From: PALSA-894 sp963734185
GTDB lineage: Bacteria > Pseudomonadota > Alphaproteobacteria > Rhizobiales > Xanthobacteraceae
Assembly: GCA_963734185.1 (NCBI GenBank)
Contig: CAVTGA010000002.1
Coordinates: 1,302,001 to 1,366,000, forward strand
Direction: 5' to 3'
DNA length: 64,000 bases
Positions 47,654 to 59,185 of the stretch are shown piece by piece. The position numbers and the translations under genes were made by a program. Position 1 is the stretch's first letter. Each line of letters starts with the position of its first letter. The notes below the pieces were generated by a model. It was not told where the DNA came from and ran no database searches. It saw nothing but the letters and a program-made list of their open reading frames with translations.

Positions 47654-47872
47654 TCAGGAGAAGAGTTGCGCGAGCTTGTCGTAGAGCGTGCTCTTCACGT
47701 CGGCGCCGAGCCCCCAGACCGTCGCCGCGATGGTGGCGCCGACGCCGGCGGCGATCATGGCGTACTCGACCGCGGTCGCCCCGCGCTCGTCGGCGACGAA
47801 ACGCCGTGCCAACCGGGCTGGAGCCGAAACCATCGCATTGATCATTGTCGCCTCGACCTTTTTGAACTGCAT
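47654..47872 (-). CDS. Flp-family type IVb pilin (orphan)
   Basis: 72 aa prepilin. The class IVb processing site and hydrophobic stretch are FVADERGATAVEYAMIAAGV, with the GATAVEYA motif. A shorter start is the ATG at 47845 (MINAMVSAP). No tad/cpa assembly genes are nearby, so it either depends on a distant locus or is vestigial. It lies 4 bp after the mutT stop on the same strand. Confidence 0.9.
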   Translation of the reverse strand: MQFKKVEATMINAMVSAPARLARRFVADERGATAVEYAMIAAGVGATIAATVWGLGADVKSTLYDKLAQLFS

Positions 47873-47876
47873 GGAA

Positions 47877-48281
47877 TCAGAGCAGCGTCGTCAGGTGCGC
47901 CACCAGCGGCTCGTCGGCCGGCGGCATCGGATAGTCGCGCAGCCGGTTGGGGCGGACCCATGCGAGCTGCTGGCCTTCCTTCGCGCGCACCGTTCCCTCC
48001 CAGCGCCGGCATACATAGAGCGGCATCAGCAGATGGAAATCCGCATAGGCGTGGCTCGCGAAGGTGAGCGGCGCCAAGCAGGCTTCCTTGACGACGATGC
48101 CGAGTTCCTCCTCGAGCTCGCGGATCAACGTATCCTCGGGCCGTTCGCCCGCCTCGACCTTGCCGCCGGGGAATTCCCACAGGCCCGCCATCGGCTTGCC
48201 TGCGGGGCGCCGTGCGAGCAGCACGCGACCGTCGGCATCGATGAGGGCGCAGGCGACGACAAGGACGACATTGACGCTCAC
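47877..48281 (-). CDS. mutT: 8-oxo-dGTP diphosphatase (MutT-type Nudix hydrolase)
   Basis: 134 aa. The Nudix box is complete: GGKVEAGERPEDTLIRELEEELGI (G-X5-E-X7-RE-X2-EE-X-G) near residues 38-61. It removes oxidised dGTP from the nucleotide pool. It is downstream of argJ on the same strand, separated by 92 bp that contain a CtrA-type box. Confidence 0.92.
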   Translation of the reverse strand: MSVNVVLVVACALIDADGRVLLARRPAGKPMAGLWEFPGGKVEAGERPEDTLIRELEEELGIVVKEACLAPLTFASHAYADFHLLMPLYVCRRWEGTVRAKEGQQLAWVRPNRLRDYPMPPADEPLVAHLTTLL

Positions 48282-48362
48282 GACCTGTTTCCCGAATCCT
48301 GCGCGTCCACGGTTAAGGTCGCTTCAATGCGGTCGAATAAAGCCGGCCGTCGGCGCGGCTGG

Positions 48363-48378
48363 TTAACCAAGCTTTAAG
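48363..48378 (-). promoter_or_regulatory. Candidate CtrA box between argJ and mutT
   Basis: On the minus strand the sequence reads TTAAAGCTTGGTTAAC, matching TTAA-N7-TTAAC. It overlaps the argJ stop codon and lies about 80 bp upstream of the mutT start, a normal promoter distance. Confidence 0.4.
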
Positions 48379-49606
48379 AACGATACTCAGCGTTGATCGC
48401 AACATATTCCTTGGTGAGGTCGCACGTCAGCACGCGGTCGCGCGCGCGCCCGAGCCCGAGCGCGACCTTCACGCTGATCTCGGCGTTCTTCATATAGGCC
48501 GACACGGTCGCCTCGTCGTAGGACGGATCGCGCGCGCCGCGGTGCGCCACGCGATGCGGCCCGAACCAGATCGAGAGGCGGTCGCGGTCGGCCGGCTCCC
48601 CGGCCTTGCCGACCGCCATGACGATGCGGCCCCAGTTGGCATCCTCGCCGGCGATCGCGGTCTTGACCAGCGGCGAGTTGGCGATCGAGAGCGCGATGCG
48701 GCGCGCCGAGCGCTTGGCGGTGGCGCCTTCGACGATCACCTCGACGAGCTTGCTGGCGCCTTCGCCGTCGCGCGCGACCTGCTCGGCGAGGTCGGCGAGC
48801 ACCGCCTGGAACGCCGTGCGGAACGCCTTCAGCCGCGGGTCGCCCGCGCGCGCGATCCGCGGCACGCCGCGCGCCGCGCCGGTCGCAAACGCCAGAAGCG
48901 TGTCGGAGGTCGAGGTGTCGCCGTCGACCGTCACGGCATTGAAAGTGTCGACGACACCCTGGCTCAGCAGCGCTTGCAGCACAGGAGCCGCAATCGGCGC
49001 ATCGGTGAAAACGAACGACAGCATGGTCGCCATGTCGGGCGCGATCATGCCGGAGCCTTTGGCGATGCCGTTTACCGTCACCGTGGCACCGCCGAGCTTG
49101 GCTTGTGCGGTCGCGATCTTGGGGAACGTGTCCGTTGTCATGATCGCCTTGGCGGCGTCGAGCCAGCCGGCCGGTGCGGCGCGCGCAACGAGGCCGTCCA
49201 TGACGGCGGCGAACTTTGCCGCCTCGAGCGGTTCGCCGATCACGCCGGTCGAGGCGAGCATGACCTCGCCGGCGCGGCAGCCGGCGGCCTTCGAGGCAAG
49301 CTCCGCAGTCAGCTTCGTGGCGGCGCGGCCGCTCCGGCCGGTGAAGGCATTAGCGTTGCCGGAGTTGACCACCAGCGCTCGCGCCCTGCCGGCGCCGAGC
49401 CGCGCGCGGCACCACTCGACCGGTGCGGAGGCGCATTTCGAGCGCGTCAGCACGCCGGCGGCGGTCGTGCCCTTGTCGAATACCGCGAGCAGCACGTCGG
49501 TGCGGCCGCGATAGCGGATGCCGGCGGCGGCGGTCGCGAGCCGCACGCCGGCGATCCCGGGCATGTCGGGGATCTGCTTCGGTGCAAGCGGTGAGATCGT
49601 CGTCAT
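48374..49606 (-). CDS. argJ: Bifunctional glutamate N-acetyltransferase / amino-acid acetyltransferase
   Basis: 410 aa enzyme transferring acetyl from N-acetylornithine to glutamate (arginine synthesis). It is an autoprocessing protein; the cleavage site is at Ala-Thr in KGSGMIAPDMATMLSF near residue 180, leaving Thr as the new nucleophile N-terminus. The C-terminal NPRTSPLVK-like end is here ISIANSPLVKTAIAGEDANW upstream and ending AINAEYRS. ATG 49606 is the conserved MTTISPLAP start. Confidence 0.96.
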   Translation of the reverse strand: MTTISPLAPKQIPDMPGIAGVRLATAAAGIRYRGRTDVLLAVFDKGTTAAGVLTRSKCASAPVEWCRARLGAGRARALVVNSGNANAFTGRSGRAATKLTAELASKAAGCRAGEVMLASTGVIGEPLEAAKFAAVMDGLVARAAPAGWLDAAKAIMTTDTFPKIATAQAKLGGATVTVNGIAKGSGMIAPDMATMLSFVFTDAPIAAPVLQALLSQGVVDTFNAVTVDGDTSTSDTLLAFATGAARGVPRIARAGDPRLKAFRTAFQAVLADLAEQVARDGEGASKLVEVIVEGATAKRSARRIALSIANSPLVKTAIAGEDANWGRIVMAVGKAGEPADRDRLSIWFGPHRVAHRGARDPSYDEATVSAYMKNAEISVKVALGLGRARDRVLTCDLTKEYVAINAEYRS

Positions 49607-49681
49607 GGATCGCCTCAGATACGAAATGCCCGGCGCGGCGGCCGGGCATCGTCGTGACACTACATCGCGTCAATCGGCGGA

Positions 49682-50581
49682 TCAATTCTTCTTCTGTTCC
49701 GCCGGCGGCGTCGCGGGCGCCGGTTTGGGCTGATCGAGCCGCTCGATCTTGCCGTCGGCGCGCAGCTTGGTGATCAGCTCGGCCTGCGCCTTGCGCACCA
49801 GATAGTTCGACAGCTGGTCCTTCACCTTGTCGAACTCCGGCGGCTGGCGGTCGCGCTTGTCCTCGACCTTGATGACGTGCCAACCGAACTGACTCTTGAC
49901 CGGATCGGACAGCTGGCCGGGTGTCGTCTTGAAGGCGACCTCGGCGAATTCGGGCACCATCTGGTCCTTGGTGAAATAGCCGAGGTCGCCGCCGTCGGCC
50001 GAGCCCGGATCCTTGGACTTGGACTTGGCGAGCTCGGCAAAGTCGGCGCCCTTCTTGAGCTCGGCAACGATCGCCTTGGCCTCGTCTTCGGTCTCGACCA
50101 GGATGTGACGCGCGCGCACCTCGGTCTCGTTCTTGATCTGCTTGATGGCCTCGTCATAGGTCTTGCGCATCGCCTCTTCGCTGACCGCCGTCTTGGCTTC
50201 AGCCTGGAGGAACTGCTCCATCAGCAGCTTGGTGCGCAGGAACGACAGACGCTGCTTGAAGTGCTCGTTGTCGCCGAGCTTCTTCGCCTCGGCCGCCTTG
50301 GCGACCAGGATCATGTCGGCCAGGAAAGTGATGAGATAGTCGCGCCGCGCCTCCGGCGACATCTGCGGCAGGTTGGCGCCGATGTCCTCCTCGACGATGG
50401 CCAGGTCGCTCGCCTTGATCTCGACCCCGTTGACGCGCGCCACTACCGGATCGGCGCTTTGGGCGCGACCGGCTTGCGCGAAGACGAGAACCGCGATCAG
50501 TACGGCGGACGCGAGCGCGAGGCCGCGCCGGAACGCCCCGGGCGTTCCCGGAACGTGGACGAACAATGATGACGGGGTCAT
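49682..50581 (-). CDS. Periplasmic peptidyl-prolyl cis-trans isomerase (parvulin/SurA-like)
   Basis: 299 aa with an N-terminal signal/anchor (residues 19-42, ending in GRAQ). A SurA-type chaperone domain starts VVARVNGVEIKASDLAIVEEDI, and the parvulin domain is VRARHILVETEDEAKAIVAEL through GDLGYFTKDQMVPEFAEVAF and GWHVIKVEDKRDRQP, with the expected His and Phe residues. The C-terminus is Pro/Lys-rich. It assists folding of exported proteins; divergence from secA, the export motor, fits this role. ATG 50581. Confidence 0.93.
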   Translation of the reverse strand: MTPSSLFVHVPGTPGAFRRGLALASAVLIAVLVFAQAGRAQSADPVVARVNGVEIKASDLAIVEEDIGANLPQMSPEARRDYLITFLADMILVAKAAEAKKLGDNEHFKQRLSFLRTKLLMEQFLQAEAKTAVSEEAMRKTYDEAIKQIKNETEVRARHILVETEDEAKAIVAELKKGADFAELAKSKSKDPGSADGGDLGYFTKDQMVPEFAEVAFKTTPGQLSDPVKSQFGWHVIKVEDKRDRQPPEFDKVKDQLSNYLVRKAQAELITKLRADGKIERLDQPKPAPATPPAEQKKN

Positions 50582-50898
50582 GGAACGGTCCTTATGGGCC
50601 CCCAGCCGAGGGCGGCGGACACTCGCCCAAAACGGGGTCGCTTGGCAATGGCGGATCCGCTCCACGGCCTAGCGAGCGCGTGAGGTGAACCCGTCGCGTC
50701 GTGGGCGCGACAGAGAAGGAGTTTCCGCGCTGATTGACAAGGTTCGGACCCCCTCATATCTCTCGACCAACTCGCTGGTTCCCCCCGCGGGGCGCTTCGT
50801 CTTGTGGGCCGCATGAAAGCCCAAAAAGCGTCGTTTTTCCGCCGGCTCGTTGCCGCGGGCTGCATCCAACGGTGCGGCAGCAGACAAGGACTTCCGCA

Positions 50899-53706
<2,808 letters not shown>

Positions 53707-53723
53707 GGGCCGGCGAAAACTGA

Positions 53724-53745
53724 ATGCCCCGCTTGCGCGGGGCAT
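53724..53745. terminator. Stem-loop between convergent secA and the L,D-transpeptidase
   Basis: ATGCCCCGC and GCGGGGCAT pair around TTGC. It has no T-run, so it is at best a weak or Rho-assisted terminator. Confidence 0.45.
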
Positions 53746-53778
53746 GACGCCATCCGTACGCGTGAATGCCGAGCGCCC

Positions 53779-55434
53779 TCAGCGCATCGCGCCCCAGCGG
53801 GCGTCGAACGAGCCAGACGGCACCGGCGCAGCGGTCGCGCCATTGACCAGGCTCGCATTGGCGGCCGGGCGCGCCGGCGCCGGATTGGACTGGGCCGGAT
53901 CCTGCATCGCCTGCGCCTGCGGCTCGGATTTCGGCTTGGCGCTCGGCGCGGGCTGCGGCTTGGCGGCCGGCCTCGGCGCGGGAGGCGGAGCCGCCTGCGG
54001 CGCCGGCTTCTTGTCGTCATCCATGCCGAACAGCCGCGTGACGGAGGTACTGACCCGCCCCACGATGCTATCGGGCTCGCCGCTGCGGGTGCGGCCGTTG
54101 CTCGACGAGAACAGGTTCGAGAACATGCCGCTCTCGGGTCTCGCCGCCGGCGGCGGCGCGGAGCGGGCGTCGGCCGCGGCCATGACGTAAGTGCCGGTCG
54201 CTGCGGGCGCGCCCGTCTTCGTTCCGGTCCTGGGCTGCGGCGCGGCGCGCGGAACCGGCGCCGCCTCGGCGACCGCGGTCGTGACCGGCTCGCCATAGGT
54301 TTCGAGCGGCGGGTTGACGTAGGAGCCGAGCGACTTCGCCGCATTGGCGTCGACCACGTAGCGCACCGTGCCGTCGGCTTCGCGGACTTCCTTGGGCTTG
54401 AGCTTGGCGAGAAACGTCGGATGCATGCCGCCGTCGCGGCCGGTGCGGATCGGCGCCGCCGTGATGCCGCGGCTGATCAGCTGCGCGGTCTGCTGCTCGT
54501 CGGTGCGCCGCTTGGCGGCGACTTCGGCGGCGACCTCCGCCGGCACTTGGTAGACCGGGCATTTGCCCGCCGGATTGAACTTGAGGGACGCCTGGGTGGT
54601 CTGCTGCTGCATCGTGCCCCAGGGCGTGCCGAGCAGGATGCCGGCCGGGCTTGCGTTCTGCTGCGGCGCCTCGGCGTTGAACACGTAGCGCTTCTCGCAA
54701 ACGTCGACCTTGGGCTCCTGGCGGGTGATCTCGAAGTGGTCCGAGCCTTCCTTCAGCATCTTCCAGAACGGGACGTTCGGGTTGTTGCGATGCTTGGCGA
54801 AATTGGCCGGCGTCATGCGGAACGGATAGGCCTGCACCTGGAACGAGCGCTGTCCGCCGAAAAAGGACTCGCGCGCCAGCGCATAGATTTCGCCGATCTG
54901 GTCGTCGGTCATGGCGTAGCAGCCGCGCGACGAGCAGTCGCCGTGCACCATCAGGTGCGCGCCGGTGCGGCCCCAGGCCTTATCGTAGGCGTTGGGGTAG
55001 CCCATGTTGAACGACAGATAGAACTGCGAGTTCGGGTTCATCTGCGCCGGGGTGATATTGTAGAACCCCTCCGGCGCCTGGCGGTCGCCTTCCTTGATCT
55101 TCGGCCCGAGCTCGCCCGACCAGCGGCAGATCGGATAGGTCTTGAGCAGCTCGTAGCGGCCGGACGCGTCCTGCTTCCATAGCTCGAGCTCGGCTTCCTG
55201 CTTGAACAGGCGCACCAGAACCGAGGATTCCTTCGGCATGTTGCGCTTGATCAGCTCGGCCTGCATTTCGGGAGAAAGCTCCCGCATGGCCTTGCCGTAC
55301 TGCAGGCCGTCGGTCTCGCAGCCGGCGAGCGCCACGGCGGCGGCGATGGCCGCCGACGCCATCAGCGTCCGGACAGACAGGCGCAATCGCAAACCGGAAC
55401 TCCCCACCACGTGGCCGGTCCCCCTGGCCGACAA
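53779..55434 (-). CDS. L,D-transpeptidase family lipoprotein (YafK-like)
   Basis: 551 aa. The signal is lipoprotein-like, with lipobox ALAGC (Cys near residue 39), and the YkuD catalytic domain lies at about 70-220. The catalytic motif HGDCSSRGCYAMTD has its His near 164 and its nucleophile Cys near 172, the form seen in the YafK/DpaA branch that trims or forms murein-lipoprotein links. The last ~180 residues are Pro/Ala/Ser-rich and probably disordered. The start could also be ATG 55362. Confidence 0.88.
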   Translation of the reverse strand: MSARGTGHVVGSSGLRLRLSVRTLMASAAIAAAVALAGCETDGLQYGKAMRELSPEMQAELIKRNMPKESSVLVRLFKQEAELELWKQDASGRYELLKTYPICRWSGELGPKIKEGDRQAPEGFYNITPAQMNPNSQFYLSFNMGYPNAYDKAWGRTGAHLMVHGDCSSRGCYAMTDDQIGEIYALARESFFGGQRSFQVQAYPFRMTPANFAKHRNNPNVPFWKMLKEGSDHFEITRQEPKVDVCEKRYVFNAEAPQQNASPAGILLGTPWGTMQQQTTQASLKFNPAGKCPVYQVPAEVAAEVAAKRRTDEQQTAQLISRGITAAPIRTGRDGGMHPTFLAKLKPKEVREADGTVRYVVDANAAKSLGSYVNPPLETYGEPVTTAVAEAAPVPRAAPQPRTGTKTGAPAATGTYVMAAADARSAPPPAARPESGMFSNLFSSSNGRTRSGEPDSIVGRVSTSVTRLFGMDDDKKPAPQAAPPPAPRPAAKPQPAPSAKPKSEPQAQAMQDPAQSNPAPARPAANASLVNGATAAPVPSGSFDARWGAMR

Positions 55435-55535
55435 TTGAAAGACCGTTAGCCTTAAGATGCGGCTATCGCAAGGCAGGCAAAACCCGCATCCGCCTTGGGA
55501 GCATACCTATGGTGAACGAAAGGTAAACAGGCGGG

Positions 55536-56489
55536 TCACAATGTCCGCCCGATATTCAAGAATTTTTCCCGCCGTTGGCGCCGCACCGCGTCCCGGTCGA
55601 GGCCGCGCAGCGCGGCGAACGCCTGGGCGATCGCGTCGGCGGTCGCCGTGATCGCCGCGGCCGGGTCGCGATGGGCCCCGCCCACGGGCTCGCGCACGAT
55701 CTCGTCGATCACGCCGAAGCGGACCAGGTCGCCGGCCGTGATCTTCATCGAGGTGGCGGCCTCCTGCGCCTTGGCGGTGTCGCGCCAGAGGATCGAGGCG
55801 GCGCCCTCGGGCGAGATCACGCTGTAGATCGCATGCTCCAGCATCAGCACCCGGTTGGCGGTCGCGATCGCGATGGCGCCGCCCGACCCGCCCTCGCCCA
55901 GGATCACCGCCACGTTGGGCACGCCGAGCGTGAGGCAGGTCTCGGTCGAGCGGGCGATGGCTTCGGCCTGACCGCGCTCTTCCGCCCCGATGCCCGGATA
56001 GGCGCCGGCGGTATCGACCAGCGCCAGCACCGGAATGCCGAAGCGGTCGGCCATCTCCATCAGCCGCACCGCCTTGCGGTAGCCCTCCGGCCGCGCCATG
56101 CCGAAATTGTGCTTGAGCCGGCTTTCCGTGCTCGCGCCCTTCTCCTGGCCGATGACGCAGATGCTCTCGCCGCGGAAGCGGCCGAAGCCGCCGACGATCG
56201 CGTCGTCGTCGCCGTATTTGCGGTCGCCCGCCAACAGGGTGAACTCCTCGATCACGGCGTTGACGTAGTCGAGGCAGTGCGGGCGCTGCGGATGGCGCGC
56301 GACCTGCGTCTTCTGCCACGGGGTCAGGTTGGCGTAGAGGTCTTTCAGCGCCTGCGAAGCCTTGGTCTCGAGGCGCGCGATCTCGTCGCCGATCGCGACC
56401 GCGTCGCCCTCTTCGGCCATGGCGCGCAGTTCCTCGACCTTGGCCTCCAGTTCGGCCACCGGTTTTTCGAAGTCGAGGTAGCTGCGCAT
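55536..56489 (-). CDS. accA: Acetyl-CoA carboxylase carboxyltransferase subunit alpha
   Basis: 317 aa. The crotonase-fold core shows HNFGMARPEGYRKAVRLM, LVDTAGAYPGIGAEERGQAE and ILGEGGSGGAIAIATANRVL, all hallmarks of AccA. With AccD it transfers carboxyl from biotin to acetyl-CoA in fatty-acid synthesis. Length is typical. It is the last gene before a toxin-antitoxin pair that separates it from xerD. Confidence 0.97.
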   Translation of the reverse strand: MRSYLDFEKPVAELEAKVEELRAMAEEGDAVAIGDEIARLETKASQALKDLYANLTPWQKTQVARHPQRPHCLDYVNAVIEEFTLLAGDRKYGDDDAIVGGFGRFRGESICVIGQEKGASTESRLKHNFGMARPEGYRKAVRLMEMADRFGIPVLALVDTAGAYPGIGAEERGQAEAIARSTETCLTLGVPNVAVILGEGGSGGAIAIATANRVLMLEHAIYSVISPEGAASILWRDTAKAQEAATSMKITAGDLVRFGVIDEIVREPVGGAHRDPAAAITATADAIAQAFAALRGLDRDAVRRQRREKFLNIGRTL

Positions 56490-56575
56490 CAGGCCTCAAT
56501 ATAGGGAGAAAATCCGCCGCCGCGCCGGCCGGCGAAACTGGCGCGCAGGCTAGGGCTAGTCAAGCAAACGACATG

Positions 56576-56884
56576 TCATTTCGGCCACTCTCCGGCCGGC
56601 CAATTCCGGGCACCGTGGATCACTCGCAGGATGACGATACGCTCGCGTCCGCTCGGCAACGGCTGAAGCGCGTAGGCGATGATGTAGGGGAGCCCGCTGA
56701 CGGATTTCTCGTATGTGTCCGCGACGCGGCCGCTTCGTCCGGTCGCGATTTGCCCGAGGCTTTGCGCGCTCTTGTCGATGCGGTCGAGCACTTTCAATGC
56801 AGCGGCCGGATTGTCGGCCGCAACATAGGCAATCGTCGAATCGAGATCATCGAGCGCATCGGCCGACCAGACGACATCGCTCAC
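56576..56884 (-). CDS. ParE/RelE-family toxin
   Basis: 102 aa RelE/ParE-fold protein. The characteristic segments are VVWSADALDDLDSTIAYVAA at residues 4-23, AQSLGQIATGRSGRVADTYEKSVSGLPYIIAYAL, and IVILRVIHGARNWP at the C-terminus with the basic VIHGAR motif. ParE toxins poison gyrase whereas RelE toxins cut mRNA; which applies cannot be told. It overlaps the antitoxin stop by 4 bp. Confidence 0.9.
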   Translation of the reverse strand: MSDVVWSADALDDLDSTIAYVAADNPAAALKVLDRIDKSAQSLGQIATGRSGRVADTYEKSVSGLPYIIAYALQPLPSGRERIVILRVIHGARNWPAGEWPK

Positions 56885-57138
56885 GTTTTCGCCTTGGCGG
56901 CGCGGCCGGCGGTCGCCCGCAGGCGGCGCATGGCCTGCTTGTGCGGGACGACGCGGCCGGCCTGCATGTCGTCAAGGCCACGCCTGATCCCCATAACGAT
57001 CGCCAGCTCGCGCTCCACGAAGTCGGTGATCGCCTCACCGGCGAGATAGGATTTGGTCCGCCTGGTGCGGTTGGCAAGCTGTCCGAGCCGCTTCTTCACC
57101 GCGGGCGAAATGCGGACCGTCAACGTGGTGCTGCTCAT
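56881..57138 (-). CDS. RHH-family antitoxin
   Basis: 85 aa. The N-terminal ribbon-helix-helix (STTLTVRISPAVKKRLGQLA then RRTKSYLAGEAITDFVERE) binds DNA, and the C-terminal tail would cover the toxin. ATG 57138 follows GGAG 9 bp upstream. The upstream 100 bp are unusually AT-rich for this window and contain CGATGTGTTATGTCGTACAC, a plausible autoregulatory operator. Antitoxin first and toxin second with overlap is the standard order. Confidence 0.88.
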   Translation of the reverse strand: MSSTTLTVRISPAVKKRLGQLANRTRRTKSYLAGEAITDFVERELAIVMGIRRGLDDMQAGRVVPHKQAMRRLRATAGRAAKAKT

Positions 57139-57242
57139 CGAATTTCTCCATTTGACGACGTGTACGACATAACACATCGTGTTCGCCAAGCCAGTGAGAG
57201 ATATAATCAAATCTCAATCAAATAGTGATAGTCCAAGCGTCC

Positions 57243-58193
57243 CTACTCCTTTTCGCCCAGCGGATGCAGGTCGCGCACCATGGCCTTGAGGCGCTCTTCC
57301 AGCACGTGGGTGTAGATCTGCGTGGTGGAGATGTCGGCATGGCCGAGCAAGGTCTGCACCGAGCGCAGGTCGGCGCCGTTCTGCAGCAGGTGGCTGGCAA
57401 ACGCATGGCGCAGCACGTGCGGGCTGACGCGCGCGGGCTTCAGGCCGGCGGCGCCGGCGAGGCTCTTGAGGTCGCGCGCGAAGTGCTGGCGGGTGAGATG
57501 GCCGCTGTCGCCGAAGGAGGGGAACAGCCATTTGGGTTCATCCTTCGCGCCGGCCTCCTGACGCAGCGCCAGATAATCGCGCATGGCGCGCCGCGCCGCC
57601 TCGTTGAGCGGCACCAGGCGTTCCTTGTTGCCCTTGCCGCGCACCACCAGCATGCGCTCGTCGCGCCGCGCCGCCGAGGCCGGCAATGCGACCAGCTCGG
57701 AGACGCGCAGGCCGGTGGCGTAGAGCACTTCGAGCAGGCAGGTCAGCCGCGCGGCGCGCAGCCGCCCCGCCGCGGTTTGGTCGTCCAGGTCGATGCCCTG
57801 GCGTGCGGCCGTGAGCAGGCGATCGACTTCCGCGATCGACAGCACCTTGGGCAGCGGGCGGCTGCGTTTGGGCCCCTCGATCGCGGCGGCCGGATCGTCG
57901 GCGCGGTACCCCTCCGCATAGAGGAAGCGATAGAGCTGGCGGATGGCGGACAACCGCCGCGCCACCGACGCGGCGGAGAAATCGCGCGCCGCGAGAGCAA
58001 CCAGATAACCGCGCACGTCGTCGCTGCCGGCGCGGGCGAGCGTGCCGCCCTTGGCCGCCACATGGCCGGCGAACTCCGCGAGGTCGCGGCGATAGGCGGC
58101 AAGCGTGTTGTCGGCCGCGCCGCGCTCGGCGGCGAGCATGTCGAGATAGAGCTCGATCAATCGTTCGTCGGCAGGCATCGGCTTGCCGGGCAT
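57243..58193 (-). CDS. xerD: Tyrosine recombinase XerD
   Basis: 316 aa. The N-terminal SAM-like core-binding domain covers about residues 8-95 and the catalytic domain 115-305. The catalytic set is visible: Arg in YATGLRVSEL, Lys in RGKGNKERL, His-Arg in HVLRHAFASHL, His in LLGHADIS and the Tyr nucleophile in TTQIYTHV. It resolves chromosome dimers at dif with XerC. Location beside aroK is conserved in Rhizobiales, so this is the housekeeping enzyme and not a mobile-element integrase. Confidence 0.94.
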   Translation of the reverse strand: MPGKPMPADERLIELYLDMLAAERGAADNTLAAYRRDLAEFAGHVAAKGGTLARAGSDDVRGYLVALAARDFSAASVARRLSAIRQLYRFLYAEGYRADDPAAAIEGPKRSRPLPKVLSIAEVDRLLTAARQGIDLDDQTAAGRLRAARLTCLLEVLYATGLRVSELVALPASAARRDERMLVVRGKGNKERLVPLNEAARRAMRDYLALRQEAGAKDEPKWLFPSFGDSGHLTRQHFARDLKSLAGAAGLKPARVSPHVLRHAFASHLLQNGADLRSVQTLLGHADISTTQIYTHVLEERLKAMVRDLHPLGEKE

Positions 58194-58209
58194 GTCCCGC
58201 TCTCAAAGT

Positions 58210-58359
58210 TCAATTCGGCTTGGCCAGCCGGTTGGCGGGAATCGTGATGCTCATCTCGCGCTGCTTCGGCTGGACGAAATTGGCGAGCGCGAACATCGCC
58301 CCATAGGCGACGCCGCCCAGCAGTCCGAGGACCATGAGGAGACGGAACAGGCTCGGCAT
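58210..58359 (-). CDS. Small single-pass membrane protein
   Basis: 49 aa: MPSLFRLLMVLGLLGGVAYG begins a membrane helix (residues 5-27), then a polar tail with PKQREMSITIPANRLAKP. It lies 16 bp upstream of xerD on the same strand. Short ORFs with this layout are, from memory, common between aroK and xerD in Rhizobiales. Function unknown. Confidence 0.65.
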   Translation of the reverse strand: MPSLFRLLMVLGLLGGVAYGAMFALANFVQPKQREMSITIPANRLAKPN

Positions 58360-58558
58360 GACGGCAACTCGCGGCGCCCGCCCCTTCAGGGTTGCCTGCC
58401 GCGTGGCCAAACCGGCCACGGCAATCCCGCGCCGTTGCGGCGATGGACGGTCCGGGCCTAACCACCACGTTCCAGGCCAACTGGCAAGGGGCAAGCGGCC
58501 GGGGTATATCGGCCGATGATTGGAATTTGTGCACAGCGGGCGGATCCCGGGGTATTCG

Positions 58559-59185
58559 ATGCGCGATCTTGCTGCGCATAGCGCGGGCGCGCCGTCGGAG
58601 GTTGCGCTGATCGGCGCCCTCGGGCGGCGCTCGGTCGTGCTGGTCGGCATGATGGGCGCCGGCAAGTCGTCGATCGGCCGTCGGCTGGCGCAGCGTCTCG
58701 GAATTCCGTTCGTCGACGCCGACGCCAAGATCGAAGAGGCGGCCGGCATGACGATCCCCGAGATCTTCGCGACCTTCGGCGAGCCCGACTTCCGCTCCGG
58801 CGAGGCGCGCGTGATCGCGCGGCTCTTGGACGAGGGGCCACAGGTGCTGGCGACCGGCGGCGGCGCCTTCATGAACGCGGACACGCGCGCAGCGATCAAC
58901 GCCAAGGGCATCTCGGTCTGGCTCAATGCCGAATACGATGTGCTGATGCGCCGCATCCGGCGCCGGGCCACCGCCGACCGGCCGATGCTCAGGGGCGGCG
59001 ACCCGGGCGAACGCATCCGGCAGCTGATGGCGGAGCGCTATCCGGTCTATGCCCAAGCCGCGTTGACGGTTTCGTCGCGCGACGTCGCGCATGAGGTCAT
59101 CGTGGCCGAGATCGTCGCGGCCCTGTCGGGACAGCTCGGCGTTTGTGCGCCGGTCGCGCCCCATGGCGTGGAGAAGGCTCAATGA
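58559..59185 (+). CDS. aroK: Shikimate kinase
   Basis: 208 aa from ATG 58559. Walker A is VGMMGAGKSSIGRRLAQRLG near residue 30, followed by PFVDADAKIEEAAGMTIPEI with the Mg/shikimate Asp. ATGGGAFMN and the LID region TADRPMLRGG complete the set. It makes shikimate-3-phosphate. A ~25-residue extension precedes the fold. It overlaps aroB by 4 bp. Confidence 0.95.
   Translation: MRDLAAHSAGAPSEVALIGALGRRSVVLVGMMGAGKSSIGRRLAQRLGIPFVDADAKIEEAAGMTIPEIFATFGEPDFRSGEARVIARLLDEGPQVLATGGGAFMNADTRAAINAKGISVWLNAEYDVLMRRIRRRATADRPMLRGGDPGERIRQLMAERYPVYAQAALTVSSRDVAHEVIVAEIVAALSGQLGVCAPVAPHGVEKAQ

Noticed and set aside
57243..58193. XerD as integrase of a mobile element
   Set aside because: Full housekeeping motifs and conserved position beside aroKB; the adjacent toxin-antitoxin pair has no attachment repeats.
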